64,000 bases of DNA from Erysipelotrichaceae bacterium (GTDB lineage Bacteria; Bacillota_I; Bacilli_A; RFN20; CAG-826): the NCBI GenBank assembly GCA_015059065.1, contig SVBE01000005.1:1-64000 (forward strand), given 5' to 3'. This document shows positions 32,334 through 42,688 of the stretch, one piece after another (position 1 is the stretch's first letter; every line of letters begins with the position of its first letter). Made by a program: the position numbers and the translations under genes. The notes beneath the pieces are model-generated. The model was not told the origin of the DNA and did not search any database. It saw only the letters and a list, made by a program, of their open reading frames with translations.

Positions 32334-32373
32334 ATTAAAATGTACGTGGACGATATAGAGGAGTTGTGATGCT

Positions 32374-33663
32374 ATGAAGAAAATAACTAATGATTCTACA
32401 TACAAAGCAAGAATAGTTGATGAACTAGTAAAAAGAGATTTGAGAATATTCGGTGCTATTTGTATTGAAGGGCCTAAATGGTGTGGAAAAACTTGGACAT
32501 CATCGCATCATGCTAATAGCGAGTTTCTTGTTGGAGATCCAAGTGGTAATTTTTCTAATAGAATGCTTGCTGAACTTGAACCTTATACCGTTTTAAAAGG
32601 AGATGCTCCTCGCTTAATTGATGAATGGCAAGAAGTTCCAGCATTATGGGATGCAACAAGAGCTTTTGTTGATGAAAGTGGTAGTAAGGGTCAAATAATT
32701 TTAACTGGATCATCAACGCCAGTTAATAAAGGTGTTTTGCATAGTGGTACAGGAAGAATTAAAAGTATTAGAATGAATACAATGTCATTATATGAATCTG
32801 GTGATTCAAGCGGGATTATTTCTTTAAAGGATTTATGTGAAAATAAATTTGAATCAAAAGTGTTAGAAGAAACAAATCTTGAAAAATTAGCCTATTTAAT
32901 TGTTAGAGGTGGATGGCCTGGAAATATTGGTGTTAGTGTAAATGATTGTGATGAATTAGCTTTAGGATACATGGAGAATGTTGCCAAAATAGATTTAAAA
33001 CAATTAGATAAAGATATTGATTATAATGAGCATAAAGCAAAGCTTATTTTAAAATCACTTGCTAGAAACGAATCAACAGCTGTTTCTAATCAAAGTATTT
33101 TAAATGACATAATAGAAAATGATAATTCATCCATTAGCAAAAATACTTTATCCAAATATTTAGATGCGTTTAATAGAATGTTTTTATTTAACAATCAAGA
33201 ACCCTTTTCATCAAACATAAGATCTTCATTACGTGTTAAACAAATGGAAAAAAGACATTTTTCTGATCCCGCAATGGCATGTGCAATGCTTAAATTAACT
33301 CCAAAGAAAATGATGAATGATTTAAAAACTTTTGGTTTTATGTTTGAAGCAATGGTTGAAAGAGATTTGTCTATATACGCTCAAGCTATAAACGCCAAAT
33401 TATTTCACTACCAAGATTATAAAAACAATGAAATTGATGCAGTTATAGAACTTGATGATGGCAATTGGTGTGCCATAGAAATAAAATTAGGATTAAACAA
33501 AGTAGAAGAAGGCTCAAGCAATTTAATCAAAGTATGCAAAGACATAGTTGATAATGGTGGTAAAGAGCCTATGATGAAATGCGTTATTTATGGTGTTGGT
33601 AATATGGCATATAAAAATACTGATGGAGTTTATATTATCCCGATAACTGCATTAAAAAATTAA
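32374..33663 (+). CDS. AAA_14/DUF4143 ATP-binding protein
   Basis: GPKWCGKTWTS Walker A-like, RLIDEWQEVPALWD Walker B, ILTGSSTP, C-terminal DUF4143 with EIKLG. Confidence 0.88.
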   Translation: MKKITNDSTYKARIVDELVKRDLRIFGAICIEGPKWCGKTWTSSHHANSEFLVGDPSGNFSNRMLAELEPYTVLKGDAPRLIDEWQEVPALWDATRAFVDESGSKGQIILTGSSTPVNKGVLHSGTGRIKSIRMNTMSLYESGDSSGIISLKDLCENKFESKVLEETNLEKLAYLIVRGGWPGNIGVSVNDCDELALGYMENVAKIDLKQLDKDIDYNEHKAKLILKSLARNESTAVSNQSILNDIIENDNSSISKNTLSKYLDAFNRMFLFNNQEPFSSNIRSSLRVKQMEKRHFSDPAMACAMLKLTPKKMMNDLKTFGFMFEAMVERDLSIYAQAINAKLFHYQDYKNNEIDAVIELDDGNWCAIEIKLGLNKVEEGSSNLIKVCKDIVDNGGKEPMMKCVIYGVGNMAYKNTDGVYIIPITALKN

Positions 33664-33898
33664 TGATACTTATTAACTATATAAAATTTTTGTATAAAAC
33701 ATGCATTGAAAACAGTAAAAATACAACAATCTAATAAAAAGCCATTTCTATTAGTGTTCCAAAAATCCTATTAGTCCATAAAAAATTTTTTTCAAAACAC
33801 CGAATTATTTCTTTCAAAATTATCCCTTTTTTATTTAAAAAAGTATTTAAAAATAAAATCGACTTAACTATAATCTTTAAATGTAGGAGAAATATCAT

Positions 33899-35086
33899 AT
33901 GAAAAAAGCATTATCAGAAAACAAAAAAGTGGCCTTATACACTGTTATCGGTATTGTTTTGATGTTAATTTCAGTTATTTTTACTGGAGTTATCGGAATT
34001 AGCAAACATGTGCAAGGCTTTAAGGCGACAATTGGTGATTATGGTGCAATTTGGGCACCAGTCAGCAATATGGGCAAAGCTAAATTCTTATTAATGGGTG
34101 CGATTTATTTAGATCTCGCAATCTTATTAGTGAATGTAGTTTATGCCTTACTAAAAAAGAAACCACTAAGAATTCTTCCAGCTTTATGTTTAGCTTTAGC
34201 GGTTGCCTTCCTTCCATTCTTAGCCTTATTAATCAGATATAACTTATCCCATAAGTCCGCTGATACATTAGGCTTAGTCTTCTTAGCAATCTTCGCTGTT
34301 ATTAACGTTTTAGCGATAATTATGTTCCTCATTGCATTATATAGCCCATTCGCTCAACCAGTAGCTAAACAAGAAGTGAGAGAAGAAAGAGTCCCACTTC
34401 GTCAAGTTGCTACAGGCATCAGTGAAGAAAAAGCTCGTCGTATCATTGAAGAATATTTAGCTGCCCACGTCGATGAATATCATTCTGAAGAAGAAGAGAA
34501 AGTCGAACAAGCAAAAGCTGAAGAGCCAGTCAAAGAAGAGCCAGTCAAAGAAGAACCAGTCAAAGAAGTCGCTCCTGTTGTTGAAGAAGAACTCGATGAC
34601 GACAATGATGATGAAGAAAAAGAGGAAGAAGAGATTGAAGTCGTCGATGAAAATGGTCAAATCATCAAGATTAAAAGAAAGAAGAGAGTTCATTTTGAAA
34701 CTCGCTTAAGAAATTCTGAATACGACATCAGACATAAATATTATGATTTACGTGATTACCTCAAATGGTATGGATTAAATAATAGAATTTCTATTCCAGG
34801 TGATACATTCTCTTTAAAGAGAAAGAAATACGCCTTTATCACCATCCAAGGTAAACATATCAAATTCTACGCTGCGGTTGATCCAAGCAAATATGAAGAT
34901 AGTCCAATTCCAGTGGAAGTGGCGACTGCCAAGAGATTTATTGACACACCATGCATGCTTAGAATCAAATCTGACTTATCATATCGTAGAGCGAAATTAA
35001 TCGTTGACGAGATGATGAAAGAAGCGGGATTTGAAAAACCTGAAGGACCAGAGCCGAAAGAAACTCAACATCCTGAAAATAAATAA
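33899..35086 (+). CDS. membrane protein with acidic EPVKE repeat linker and C-terminal conserved domain, function unknown
   Basis: Four TM-like segments, then EEPVKEEPVKEEPVKE, then basic/structured C-terminus. Confidence 0.75.
   Translation: MKKALSENKKVALYTVIGIVLMLISVIFTGVIGISKHVQGFKATIGDYGAIWAPVSNMGKAKFLLMGAIYLDLAILLVNVVYALLKKKPLRILPALCLALAVAFLPFLALLIRYNLSHKSADTLGLVFLAIFAVINVLAIIMFLIALYSPFAQPVAKQEVREERVPLRQVATGISEEKARRIIEEYLAAHVDEYHSEEEEKVEQAKAEEPVKEEPVKEEPVKEVAPVVEEELDDDNDDEEKEEEEIEVVDENGQIIKIKRKKRVHFETRLRNSEYDIRHKYYDLRDYLKWYGLNNRISIPGDTFSLKRKKYAFITIQGKHIKFYAAVDPSKYEDSPIPVEVATAKRFIDTPCMLRIKSDLSYRRAKLIVDEMMKEAGFEKPEGPEPKETQHPENK
34520..34570 (+). repeat. 18-bp in-frame tandem repeat (EPVKEE)
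   Basis: GAGCCAGTCAAAGAA unit about 3 times. Confidence 0.8.
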
Positions 35087-35110
35087 TTTCATAACTAAAA
35101 TATTGGTGGA

Positions 35111-35137
35111 AAGATTGGTAATATGCCAATCTTTTCA
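35111..35137 (+). terminator. intrinsic terminator
   Basis: AAAGATTGG TAATATG CCAATCTTTT. Confidence 0.7.
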
Positions 35138-35269
35138 TTTTTATAAAAATACTCTAGTGATGTATGCGCATGCATGATATAATCAGTTATTATATTTCTT
35201 TTTTTATGGTGATTATTTCATCAAAAATAGAGAAATTGGTAGAACCTACATATTTAAAGGAGAGAATTT

Positions 35270-37027
35270 ATGTTCAAATTACTTTTCAAAAACATGAAGG
35301 CGAAACAGTGGATAGCGGTCGTGGCTATTTTTATTTTGACCCTAGGCCAAGTTTTCTTCATGATGACGATTGTAGACTACATCTCTAAACTTACCGGCGC
35401 GGTTGCCGCAAGTAGAGATAATGGCGTTGCCGAAATATGGTGGTATGGCTTATATATGGTCATTGCTGCTATTTTAATGGCGGTCGTCGAAGTCATCATT
35501 CGTTTCGTTGCTAGTGCCACTGCAAGTAGCACAGTTACTTCCATAAGAGAAAAACTCTATGTAAGAGCTAATGAATTCGCGCTTTCGGATTTCGCGTCCT
35601 TCTCAACTGAATCTTTGATTACGAGAACGACAAACGATATTCAAAACGTTCACCTCGCCTGGCTTACATTCTTAAAGACAGCATTCGTTGCCCCAATCAC
35701 TATGGTGTGGTCAATCATTCTTTTACTTAGAAATGCGAATGGTTCCTTGACTTTAGTCACAGGTATTTGGTTATTCTTCTTAATCGCGGTGGTGGTCATC
35801 TTATTAATGATGGTTACTCCAAAATATAGAATCGTCCAAAAATTAACTGATTACCTCAACGTTGCTTCTAGAGAAAACCTCACTGGTGTGCGTGTTGTAC
35901 GTGCCTTCAATGCTGAAAGCTATCAAGAAGGTAAATTTGAAAAAGTTAACCAACAGTTCACAAAAGTGCAAATCTTCACTGGTCGTGTTTTATCTTTCTT
36001 CACTCCATTTGTCATGATGGTCATGATGGGCTTATCACTTTCCATCCTTTGGGTTAGTGCTTTTGTCATCAATGGCATGGATCAAGCAGCAGCATCAGCG
36101 ACATTCAGCTCTACTAACGGATTCGTCATGCTCGCCAACCAAATCGTTATGTCCTTCATCTTAATCGTGACTTTAATCGTCATTTGGCCAAGAGCTTCTG
36201 TCAGTGCGAAACGTGTGCAAGAAGTCATCTCTCACGAAGTTTCTATCTTAGATACAGATAATCCAGTTGAATTCAAAGAACAAGGTACTATTGAATTTAA
36301 AAACGTCGGCTTCGCTTATCCTGGTTCAGATAAAGAAGCGGTTAGCAATATTTCTTTCAAAGTCAAACAAGGTGAAACTATTGCCTTTATCGGTGCGACT
36401 GGTAGTGGTAAGACAACAATTATCAACATGATTCCGCGTATGGCAGACGCTACTAGTGGTGAAGTCCTCGTCGATGGTGTTAACGTTAAAGACGTTCGTC
36501 AAAAAGATTTAAGAGATAGAATTGGTTATGCTCCACAAAGAGGATTCCTCTTCAAAGGTATTATCAGAGATAATATCGCTTTAAAAAATCCTAATATGAC
36601 CCTTGCCGATATCAGATGGGCAGCGGAAATCGCTGACGCTGATGGCTTCGTCATGAATAAACGTAACGGATATGATTCTGAGGTTTCACAAGGTGGTTCC
36701 AACTTCTCCGGTGGTCAAAAACAAAGACTTTGTATCGCCCGTGCGGTTGCTACTAAACCAGAAATCTTAATCTTCGATGACTCCTTCTCTGCTCTTGACT
36801 ATCGTACAGATAAGACAGTGAGAGGTCGTATCGCGGAAAAACTACCTAACACGACAAGAGTGATCATCGCTCAACGTGTTGGCACAATCATGGATGCCGA
36901 TCAAATCGTCGTCCTTGACCATGGCAAGATGGTCGGTATTGGCAAACACTACGATTTAGTGAGAAATTGCCCTGTATACCAAGAAATTGCCTTATCTCAA
37001 TTAAGTAAGGAGGAATTAGGTTTATGA
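35270..37027 (+). CDS. ABC transporter ATP-binding/permease protein (degenerate-site half)
   Basis: GATGSGKTT Walker A, FSGGQKQR signature, Walker B LIFDDSFSALD (Asp in place of catalytic Glu). Confidence 0.92.
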   Translation: MFKLLFKNMKAKQWIAVVAIFILTLGQVFFMMTIVDYISKLTGAVAASRDNGVAEIWWYGLYMVIAAILMAVVEVIIRFVASATASSTVTSIREKLYVRANEFALSDFASFSTESLITRTTNDIQNVHLAWLTFLKTAFVAPITMVWSIILLLRNANGSLTLVTGIWLFFLIAVVVILLMMVTPKYRIVQKLTDYLNVASRENLTGVRVVRAFNAESYQEGKFEKVNQQFTKVQIFTGRVLSFFTPFVMMVMMGLSLSILWVSAFVINGMDQAAASATFSSTNGFVMLANQIVMSFILIVTLIVIWPRASVSAKRVQEVISHEVSILDTDNPVEFKEQGTIEFKNVGFAYPGSDKEAVSNISFKVKQGETIAFIGATGSGKTTIINMIPRMADATSGEVLVDGVNVKDVRQKDLRDRIGYAPQRGFLFKGIIRDNIALKNPNMTLADIRWAAEIADADGFVMNKRNGYDSEVSQGGSNFSGGQKQRLCIARAVATKPEILIFDDSFSALDYRTDKTVRGRIAEKLPNTTRVIIAQRVGTIMDADQIVVLDHGKMVGIGKHYDLVRNCPVYQEIALSQLSKEELGL

Positions 37028-38817
37028 GTAGCACAGTTGTCGTAACTACAGTTAAAAAAGAAAAGAATAAATTAGGCAGCCTTGTTAAAGCTTTCCGTAA
37101 ATATTATGTTCCTTTCGCTTTCTCCATCGCTTTACTTATCGTTTCTGTCGTCTTTACAATTTTGACTCCAGGAACAATCCGTAGCTTAACTAACGAGATT
37201 TCTCCAGTGGGTAAAGAACTCGTCGATGGCAAATTCGTCGTCAACTTTGATAATGTGACTCGCTTAGCAGTGACATTAGTTATCTATGTTGCCATTTCCT
37301 TTGTCACTGGTTTCATCTCTGGTTTTATTCTCAATACTATCATTCAAAAATTCTCAAAAGATTTAAGAAGAGATATCTCTGCTAAAATCAATAAAATGCC
37401 ACTCGATTACTTCGACACTACTCAAACTGGTGATATCCTCTCCGTTATCACTAACGATGTCGATACATTATCTACTTCACTTCAAAACTCTGTCAGTATG
37501 TTAGTGAACTCTGGCGTCATGTTAGTCGGTGTTATCATCGCGATGTTCATCGCTTCATGGCAAATGGCTTTAGTCGTTTTAGCTTCTCTTCCAATTATGT
37601 TAATAATTGTGATGTTAACATTCAAACGTGCTTTACCATTATTCGATGAAAACCAAAGAATTCTTGGTGAGGTCAACGCGGTTGTTGAAGAAAACTATTC
37701 TGGTCAACTCGTCATCAAAGCCTTCACTGCTGAAGAGATGAAGATTGAAGAATTCAAAAAGAAGAACAACTTACTCGGCACGATCCTTTATAAGTCCCAA
37801 GCCATTGGTGGTCTTATCGAACCAGCGATGTCCTTCGTCTCTTATTTAACTTATGCTGCTGTTCTTATCGCTGCTGGATTATTATTCGCGAATGGTTCCA
37901 TCTCCGATATCGGTATCATCACTGGATTTATCGTCTATGTCTCATTATTCCAAGAACCTTTAGCACAAATTGGTCAAGCTAGCTCAACTATCCAACTTGG
38001 TACTGCGGCTTGTAACAGAGTCTTCAACTTCTTGGAAAAACCAGAACTCGATGATGATTCTGCTAAACCTCAACTTCTCGACCACAAAGCGATCCGTGGT
38101 GAAGTCGAATTCAAAGATGTCTGCTTCGGTTATGATCCAAATAAACTCACCATTAAAAACTTCTCTGGTAAGATTAAGCCAGGTATGAAAGTGGCGATTA
38201 TTGGTCCTACTGGTGCTGGTAAAACTACTTTAGTCAACTTATTGATGAGATTCTATGAACTCACTAGTGGTGATATCTTAGTGGACGGCGTTTCTATTAA
38301 AGAAATGTCCCGTGCGGAACTTAGAGATATCTTCGGTATGATCCTTCAAGAGACTTGGGTTATCAACGGCTCCTTAAGAGAAAACGTTGTCTATAACTTA
38401 CAAAATGTCGATGAGAATAGATTAAAAGAAATCCTTGAAGAAACTAATTTATCTCACTACGTTGCCACTCTTCCAGAAGGTCTTGACACTGTCATTCAAA
38501 AAGAAAGTGCTCTCTCTGCTGGACAAAAACAACTTGTCACTATCGCTAGAGCGATGACAGAAAATGCGCCAATGCTCATCTTAGATGAAGCGACTAGTAA
38601 CGTTGATACGAGAACAGAAATTCTCATTCAAAAGGCAATGGATTCCTTAACTAAGGGTAGAACGAGCTTCGTCATTGCCCATAGACTTTCAACGATTAAA
38701 AACGCTGACCTCATCTTCGTTATGAAAGATGGTAACATTGTAGAAACCGGTAATCATGATTCCCTCATGAAGCTCGGTGGCTTATATAGCGAAATCTATA
38801 ATTCTCAGTTCAATTAA
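37024..38817 (+). CDS. ABC transporter ATP-binding/permease protein (partner half)
   Basis: GPTGAGKTT, LSAGQKQL signature, LILDEATSNVD. Confidence 0.92.
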   Translation: MSSTVVVTTVKKEKNKLGSLVKAFRKYYVPFAFSIALLIVSVVFTILTPGTIRSLTNEISPVGKELVDGKFVVNFDNVTRLAVTLVIYVAISFVTGFISGFILNTIIQKFSKDLRRDISAKINKMPLDYFDTTQTGDILSVITNDVDTLSTSLQNSVSMLVNSGVMLVGVIIAMFIASWQMALVVLASLPIMLIIVMLTFKRALPLFDENQRILGEVNAVVEENYSGQLVIKAFTAEEMKIEEFKKKNNLLGTILYKSQAIGGLIEPAMSFVSYLTYAAVLIAAGLLFANGSISDIGIITGFIVYVSLFQEPLAQIGQASSTIQLGTAACNRVFNFLEKPELDDDSAKPQLLDHKAIRGEVEFKDVCFGYDPNKLTIKNFSGKIKPGMKVAIIGPTGAGKTTLVNLLMRFYELTSGDILVDGVSIKEMSRAELRDIFGMILQETWVINGSLRENVVYNLQNVDENRLKEILEETNLSHYVATLPEGLDTVIQKESALSAGQKQLVTIARAMTENAPMLILDEATSNVDTRTEILIQKAMDSLTKGRTSFVIAHRLSTIKNADLIFVMKDGNIVETGNHDSLMKLGGLYSEIYNSQFN

Positions 38818-38840
38818 TCGCTTTACCAAAAAACAAAATT

Positions 38841-38864
38841 AAAAGGCACTTCGGTGCCTTTTTA
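38841..38864 (+). terminator. intrinsic terminator
   Basis: AAAAGGCACTTCGGTGCCTTTTTA. Confidence 0.85.
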
Positions 38865-38887
38865 TTATATATAATTAAGGATTTATA

Positions 38888-40075
38888 CTAATCGACATCT
38901 AAAAGGATTAGTGATTCTTGTCTTGGAGCGACAGATATCGCTTTGTTGTCGTCGATATAAACATCGATCTCTTCTCTAAAACCGTATTCGTTAGTGTAGA
39001 TGCCAGGTTCAATAGAAAAACCGACATGATTTAAGATATGTCTTGTATCGTGAGTTTCGTAATTATCGATGTTGACACCTTTACCGTGTGGAGTGTCATC
39101 AATTGATATTGAATGACCAACGCGGTGGATTAAATATTGGTCTTGATGATAATTTCTAAGAACGCTTCTCACCGCTTCATCAACTTCATATCCAGAGACT
39201 GGTCGAAGTGGGAGATTGTTATTTAAAAATTCTAAGCCATAATCTACAGATTCTTTGAGGATTGCAAACAATTCAATGTATTTTTGTGGTGGTTTTTTAC
39301 CCGCATAACCCATCCAAGTGATATCAGCATAGACACCGTAATCGACATCTTTTTTGGCCCATAAATCGATGAGGATGAGGTCACCTTTTTTGATTTCTGT
39401 ACTATTATTTTCTTTTGGTTCGTAATGAGGATTACCGGCATTGCCGTTTACGGCCACAATTGGATTAGAATCATAGACTAATCCGTTATCGGTGAAATGT
39501 TTGGTGATTACTTTGACGACATCATATTCATAGACTTTGATATTGTTTTTTAAACAATGCTCGATATATTTAAAAGCTAAATTTTTAGCTTCCGCGGTAA
39601 TCTTCATCGCTTCATACTGTGATTCAAGGGCTTTACCTTCATAAGTAGAAGTGTAGCTGATTAATAAATCGCTGGAACTAGTGACTTCAACTCCTAAATC
39701 TTTGACCATTTTAATCGTTCCATAATCGCAGTAGGAGGAACGAGGTAGAGCGCCTTGTTCGCTCATCTCCATGATGACGTGTTTATATCTTTTAAAATGT
39801 TGTTCTATTAACGATATGAGTTCATTCCAAGTTTGATAATTGATGAGGTCAAAATCCTTTCTGATTTCCTTAACATCTAAATAGGCATTATCTATCTTGT
39901 GAGCGATAATGAATGGTTTCTCTTCTTTTGGGATGACCATAAACACTTTTCTCGTGAGCATCTTTTTACCAATGAACGAGATTAATGCGTCGTTAGAGCA
40001 TTCATAATCGTAGATTATCCAAGCATCGATATTATTGTTTCTTAGATAATTTTTCGCGATTTCTAATTTATTCAT
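38888..40075 (-). CDS. M24 family metallopeptidase (Xaa-Pro peptidase-like)
   Basis: LILIDLWAKKDVDYGVYADITW, HRVGHSISIDDTPHG, SIEPGIY motifs. Confidence 0.85.
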   Translation of the reverse strand: MNKLEIAKNYLRNNNIDAWIIYDYECSNDALISFIGKKMLTRKVFMVIPKEEKPFIIAHKIDNAYLDVKEIRKDFDLINYQTWNELISLIEQHFKRYKHVIMEMSEQGALPRSSYCDYGTIKMVKDLGVEVTSSSDLLISYTSTYEGKALESQYEAMKITAEAKNLAFKYIEHCLKNNIKVYEYDVVKVITKHFTDNGLVYDSNPIVAVNGNAGNPHYEPKENNSTEIKKGDLILIDLWAKKDVDYGVYADITWMGYAGKKPPQKYIELFAILKESVDYGLEFLNNNLPLRPVSGYEVDEAVRSVLRNYHQDQYLIHRVGHSISIDDTPHGKGVNIDNYETHDTRHILNHVGFSIEPGIYTNEYGFREEIDVYIDDNKAISVAPRQESLILLDVD

Positions 40076-40209
40076 AATTTTTTCCTGCCTTATATATTAT
40101 CTATCGATATTTTCTTCTGGTCAAAATCATAGTTAAATAATACGTATATAGTACGAAAAACATACAATGTTGGCTCTCTATATGGTAAAGTGTATTCGAG
40201 GATAAAATT

Positions 40210-42579
40210 ATGAAAAAGTTTAAATTTTTAGCGCTTCTCGTCATTCCGATGCTCCTTAGTGGATGCGCGGTGGTTGATCCAGGCAGTTCTTCTTCTGATA
40301 CATCATCTTCAGAAAGCAGTTCTTCTGATCCAAAGATCATCCCCGGAATGGTGGAGAAAAATGTGGAAATGGAATTGATTTCCCATTTTAAAGAGCCACT
40401 TGGCGAATCGACATATAAAGATAGTTGTCTATATAGCGATTATTGGTTTATCAACGATTCGTTTGATTTGAATTATCATTTAGCGACTGCTTCCGCGATG
40501 ATTGGAGCGGTGAGTTATTCTTATTCAAAAGATAATAATGGTACGCGAATCGCTTCTTTCTTAGAAGATGTTGGCTATTCTAATATCGTGAAGAATTATT
40601 ATTATGCGAACGGTGAAAAACTTGAAGATTCTATCGGAGGTATCATCGGTAGCAAAAAGATTAAGAATTACGAAGGAAAAGAATATACATTATTAGCCCT
40701 TTTCCCAAGAAACGCTGGTTATGGAGCGGAATGGATGGGCAACTTCAATATTGGAAAAGAAGGATTCCATGAAGGATTTTTAGAAGCGAGAGATGAACTC
40801 CTTCGTTTAATGAAGAGTTATATCACTTCTAAAAGCATTAGTGGTGATATCAAAGTTTGGGCTGCTGGTTATAGCCGTGGTGCCGCTGTTATTAATTTAG
40901 TAGGTGGCTTCCTCGCTGAAGATAGTGGGTATTTCGGAAGTAATGTTAAGCTTTCTAACCATGACTTATTCGTCTATACCAATGGCACACCTCGTGTGGT
41001 GCCTGCTGGCATTAATAAAGTCAAGGCTTTGAGCGTCGCTGGTCCACGTGGAGAAGGATTCCATGATACCGATGTCGCTAGTTATACCTATAGCGGCAAA
41101 GATATGATGATCAATCCACTAGAAGATAATTATAACTGCATTCATAATTTTATCGCAAATGGTGATTATATCACCAAATTACCACCTTCTTCTTATTCTT
41201 TCACTCGTTATGGGGTGAGCAAAATGATCACTTATGGTGGTGAAGAATTCCTTAAAAAATTAGAAAAATTATCTCCTGATACGGCTGCTAAATTTGCTGA
41301 TGGATTAACTTATACAAGCGAAGTTCCAGCCAAGACTATCGACATCAATAAAGTAGCGATTGTGGATGCACAAAATAAGATTTCTGCCGATGAAATGCTT
41401 GAAAGCCGTGTTGCTTCTATCGTCTCTATCGCCAAAACTCGCGATGTTTTAGATAAAGATGGATATGCCGAATTACTAGGCGCTCTTGTGGCGGCGTATG
41501 GCATTGATGGTAGTGCTCTTATCGATAAGCTTTCTGGAGATAAGAATGCGCTCATCAAAGCCGGCGTTCTCGCTTATCTCACCTATATGATTAGTAATAG
41601 AGGTCTTTCAGATAGTGAAGCATTAGGCCAACTCGCGATGGATATCATCGAATTTACTGGTAAAAAGATTGATGACCGTAAAACATATACCGATCAAGAT
41701 TTCTTAAAAGATTTATTCGATTTCTTAATCAATGATTATCAGACGAGCAAAGATGCTGAACAACGCGTTCTTGCTTTAAGCAAATTAATCCCTGCACCTT
41801 ATGGTGAATTATATAAGAATGTTCTAGATTACGCGAAGAAACAAGAAATCAAAGCCACATATGTTGATGATCTTCTCCTCATCCTTGCTGGATATATCAC
41901 AGAAAATAAGGAAGATAAGACTGTTAAAGAATTGATTGATAAGGCTGCTGGCTTAATTCCTGCGGATAAGATTAGCATGCTTTCCATGGCTGGAGTTATC
42001 ACTGGAAAAGATTATAGCGCAATCACTGACCCAAAAACATTAGCCTTAACAGTGATTCTTGATGTTATTGAATGTTGTATTAATGGTTCTCCAGCAGGTA
42101 ATGCTGGCACAATTAGATATTTCATATTCTCGTTTATATTACCTATGGTAGTGGGTACAAGTGTACAATTCCCAAAAACATTAGACTTAATTCAAAATGG
42201 TGCAACTAGCTATGGAGAAAAAGTTGTGAAAGATTCTCATTCATTAGCGGAAATCGCAGAAGAAATCCTTTCTATCGCGATGCCTAAAGATGAAAAGGGC
42301 AATCAACCTAGCATTAAAGAACTCGCTATTTCAACTCTCTCTGATTTATTAGAACTCGCAAGAAGCGAAGGGATTAGTAAATATCTCGATATCTTAAAAG
42401 ATAATGTCGAATCGGCAATCTATATGGCTGCTGATCTCTTATTAGCACCTGGTTTAGAGTATGATTTACAAAGCGATCTTTCTAACGCTTTAACATTTAT
42501 CGAAGTCGTTCAATTCGTCTTCCCTGCTCATTTTAGTGAAATGTATATCACATACTTACAAACAAAACTCCCAGCTTAA
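40210..42579 (+). CDS. large lipoprotein with alpha/beta-hydrolase (lipase-like) motif
   Basis: Lipobox LLSGCAVV; nucleophile-elbow motif VWAAGYSRGAAVINLVGGFL; ~789 aa. Confidence 0.75.
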   Translation: MKKFKFLALLVIPMLLSGCAVVDPGSSSSDTSSSESSSSDPKIIPGMVEKNVEMELISHFKEPLGESTYKDSCLYSDYWFINDSFDLNYHLATASAMIGAVSYSYSKDNNGTRIASFLEDVGYSNIVKNYYYANGEKLEDSIGGIIGSKKIKNYEGKEYTLLALFPRNAGYGAEWMGNFNIGKEGFHEGFLEARDELLRLMKSYITSKSISGDIKVWAAGYSRGAAVINLVGGFLAEDSGYFGSNVKLSNHDLFVYTNGTPRVVPAGINKVKALSVAGPRGEGFHDTDVASYTYSGKDMMINPLEDNYNCIHNFIANGDYITKLPPSSYSFTRYGVSKMITYGGEEFLKKLEKLSPDTAAKFADGLTYTSEVPAKTIDINKVAIVDAQNKISADEMLESRVASIVSIAKTRDVLDKDGYAELLGALVAAYGIDGSALIDKLSGDKNALIKAGVLAYLTYMISNRGLSDSEALGQLAMDIIEFTGKKIDDRKTYTDQDFLKDLFDFLINDYQTSKDAEQRVLALSKLIPAPYGELYKNVLDYAKKQEIKATYVDDLLLILAGYITENKEDKTVKELIDKAAGLIPADKISMLSMAGVITGKDYSAITDPKTLALTVILDVIECCINGSPAGNAGTIRYFIFSFILPMVVGTSVQFPKTLDLIQNGATSYGEKVVKDSHSLAEIAEEILSIAMPKDEKGNQPSIKELAISTLSDLLELARSEGISKYLDILKDNVESAIYMAADLLLAPGLEYDLQSDLSNALTFIEVVQFVFPAHFSEMYITYLQTKLPA

Positions 42580-42688
42580 CAAAATGACATAAACGCGTTA
42601 TTTCTTGACATAATCTGTGAGAGAATGACGCGTTTTCATTTGGATACAATAATACATTATTGATATAATAATAAAGCAGGTATTAATT

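Noticed and set aside
35164-35388. ORF 35164-35388
   Set aside because: It overlaps the start of the ABC transporter in another frame and lies in its 5' leader (TATAAT near 35175); no RBS.
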